NCBI GenBank assembly: GCA_038213135.1
Contig: JBBQTQ010000079.1
Span: 1 to 13,385, forward strand
Direction of reading: 5' to 3'
Source: JBBQTQ01 sp038213135
GTDB lineage: Bacteria > Actinomycetota > Thermoleophilia > Gaiellales > Gaiellaceae
Length of the DNA: 13,385 nt
Of the stretch, positions 12,982 to 13,385 are shown piece after piece (the stretch's first letter is position 1; each line of letters starts with the position of its first letter). A program made the position numbers and the translations under genes. The notes below the pieces were generated by a model that worked only from the letters and a program-made list of their open reading frames with translations, was not told the origin of the DNA and did no database searches.

Positions 12982-13385
12982 CCCGTCAAGCCGGGATGGT
13001 GGTGCGGCGGCCGGGCGTGGCCGCGCGGCGGGGCAACCTTCTTGGGTGTCGGCTTGGGGACCGGCTTGGGCGCCGGCTTGGGAGTGACCGCAGGGGGCTT
13101 CGCCGCAGGCTTCGGAGTGGCTGCCGACGGCTTGGGTGCCGGCTTTGGCGTCGGCTTCGGTGCGACTGGCAGCGGCGCCGGCGCCACGAGTGGGGCGACC
13201 GCCGTTTGCGGGAAGTTGCAGGACTTCGAGCCGCTCGCCGGGTCGACGAAGGCCGGGACGAGCCCGAGGGTGTCGAAGGGGGCCTGCTTGTCCTGGCCGA
13301 CGATCAGGTCGTAGGCCTTGCCGGCGGGGTCGCAGTAGATCTCGCGCGCAGGTGCAGGTGCGGGTGCGGGTGCGGGTGCGGGTGC
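12978..13385 (-). CDS. Pro/Lys/Ala-rich protein, C-terminal part (5' end outside the window)
   Basis: The visible 135 residues begin in an Ala-Pro repeat, then REIYCDPAGKAYDLIVGQDK, QAPFDTLGLVPAFVDPASGS, KSCNFPQ, then APLVAPAPLPVAPKPTPKPA and further PKPxPKP repeats, ending RGHARPPHHHPGLTG. The middle segment of about 50 residues with two Cys may be a small disulfide-bonded domain; I do not recognise it. PKP-type repeats and the His-rich end are typical of wall-spanning or surface proteins. The frame is open to the window edge, so its start, and any signal peptide, are not visible. Its stop overlaps the TTG of the transpeptidase. A GTG at 13187 could mimic a start but lies inside the continuous frame. 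Confidence 0.65.
   Translation of the reverse strand, partial: APAPAPAPAPAPAREIYCDPAGKAYDLIVGQDKQAPFDTLGLVPAFVDPASGSKSCNFPQTAVAPLVAPAPLPVAPKPTPKPAPKPSAATPKPAAKPPAVTPKPAPKPVPKPTPKKVAPPRGHARPPHHHPGLTG
13348..13385. repeat. Hexanucleotide repeat coding for Ala-Pro
   Basis: Six full units of GC[A/G]GGT (two GCAGGT, then four GCGGGT) and a partial seventh run to the window end. On the minus strand they encode alternating Ala and Pro. A perfect short repeat of this kind can change length by slippage without shifting the frame. Confidence 0.85.

Noticed and set aside
12990..13190. CRISPR-like periodic sequence
   Set aside because: The periodicity comes from codons for PKP/PAPKP repeats in frame with the protein; there are no constant repeats with unique spacers.
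11689..13314. 541-residue plus-strand open frame opposite the oxidoreductase and transpeptidase
   Set aside because: It has no recognisable domain and covers two well-supported minus-strand genes plus the Pro-rich coding repeat; the Gly/Ala-rich end is the mirror of PKP repeats.

Overview
The window is high-GC bacterial DNA. The gene families suggest an actinobacterium, most likely of the Thermoleophilia/Solirubrobacterales type; this is an inference from gene style and GC content, since no rRNA or tRNA gene is present. Many genes begin with GTG or TTG and overlap by ATGA, GTGA or TTGA.

Layout: 1-1394 holds a long imperfect hairpin, a truncated secreted-protein start and a minus-strand Delta-60 repeat protein that has lost its 5' end. 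1395-3659 (minus) is a tightly overlapping four-gene operon: lipoprotein, divergent NRAMP transporter and two PRC-barrel proteins. Divergent from it, 3738-4421 (plus) encodes a rhodanese domain fused to a CBS pair. Its frame is interrupted by one in-frame TGA exactly where the catalytic Cys of the CX4R loop is expected, and a perfect hairpin follows the TGA. This makes it a candidate selenocysteine sulfurtransferase and the most interesting object here; a plain nonsense mutation is the main alternative.

4422-6307 is an accessory stretch of small genes and gene fragments: a zinc-ribbon protein, a DUF2188 gene with a clear terminator hairpin, an orphan LuxR HTH tail, and an ABM/DUF1330-like 5' end joined out of frame to a sialidase-like 3' end. 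6402-7271 (minus) is a secreted cupredoxin-fold protein that lacks most copper ligands. 7549-7770 is a second zinc-ribbon protein.

7843-10868 is a three-gene operon: a secreted protein with three DUF5666-like repeats, an OmpR-type response regulator in which the invariant receiver Lys is Gln, and a HAMP/HisKA sensor kinase. 11018-12031 (minus) is an LLM flavin-dependent oxidoreductase. 12268-13385 (minus) is an L,D-transpeptidase whose TTG start overlaps the stop of a Pro/Lys/Ala-rich protein that runs off the window.

Possible links: the NRAMP/PRC operon and the rhodanese-CBS gene share a 78-bp divergent control region, and PRC and CBS domains both accompany metal-ion transport in other bacteria. 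The DUF5666-like protein may be an envelope partner of the two-component pair.
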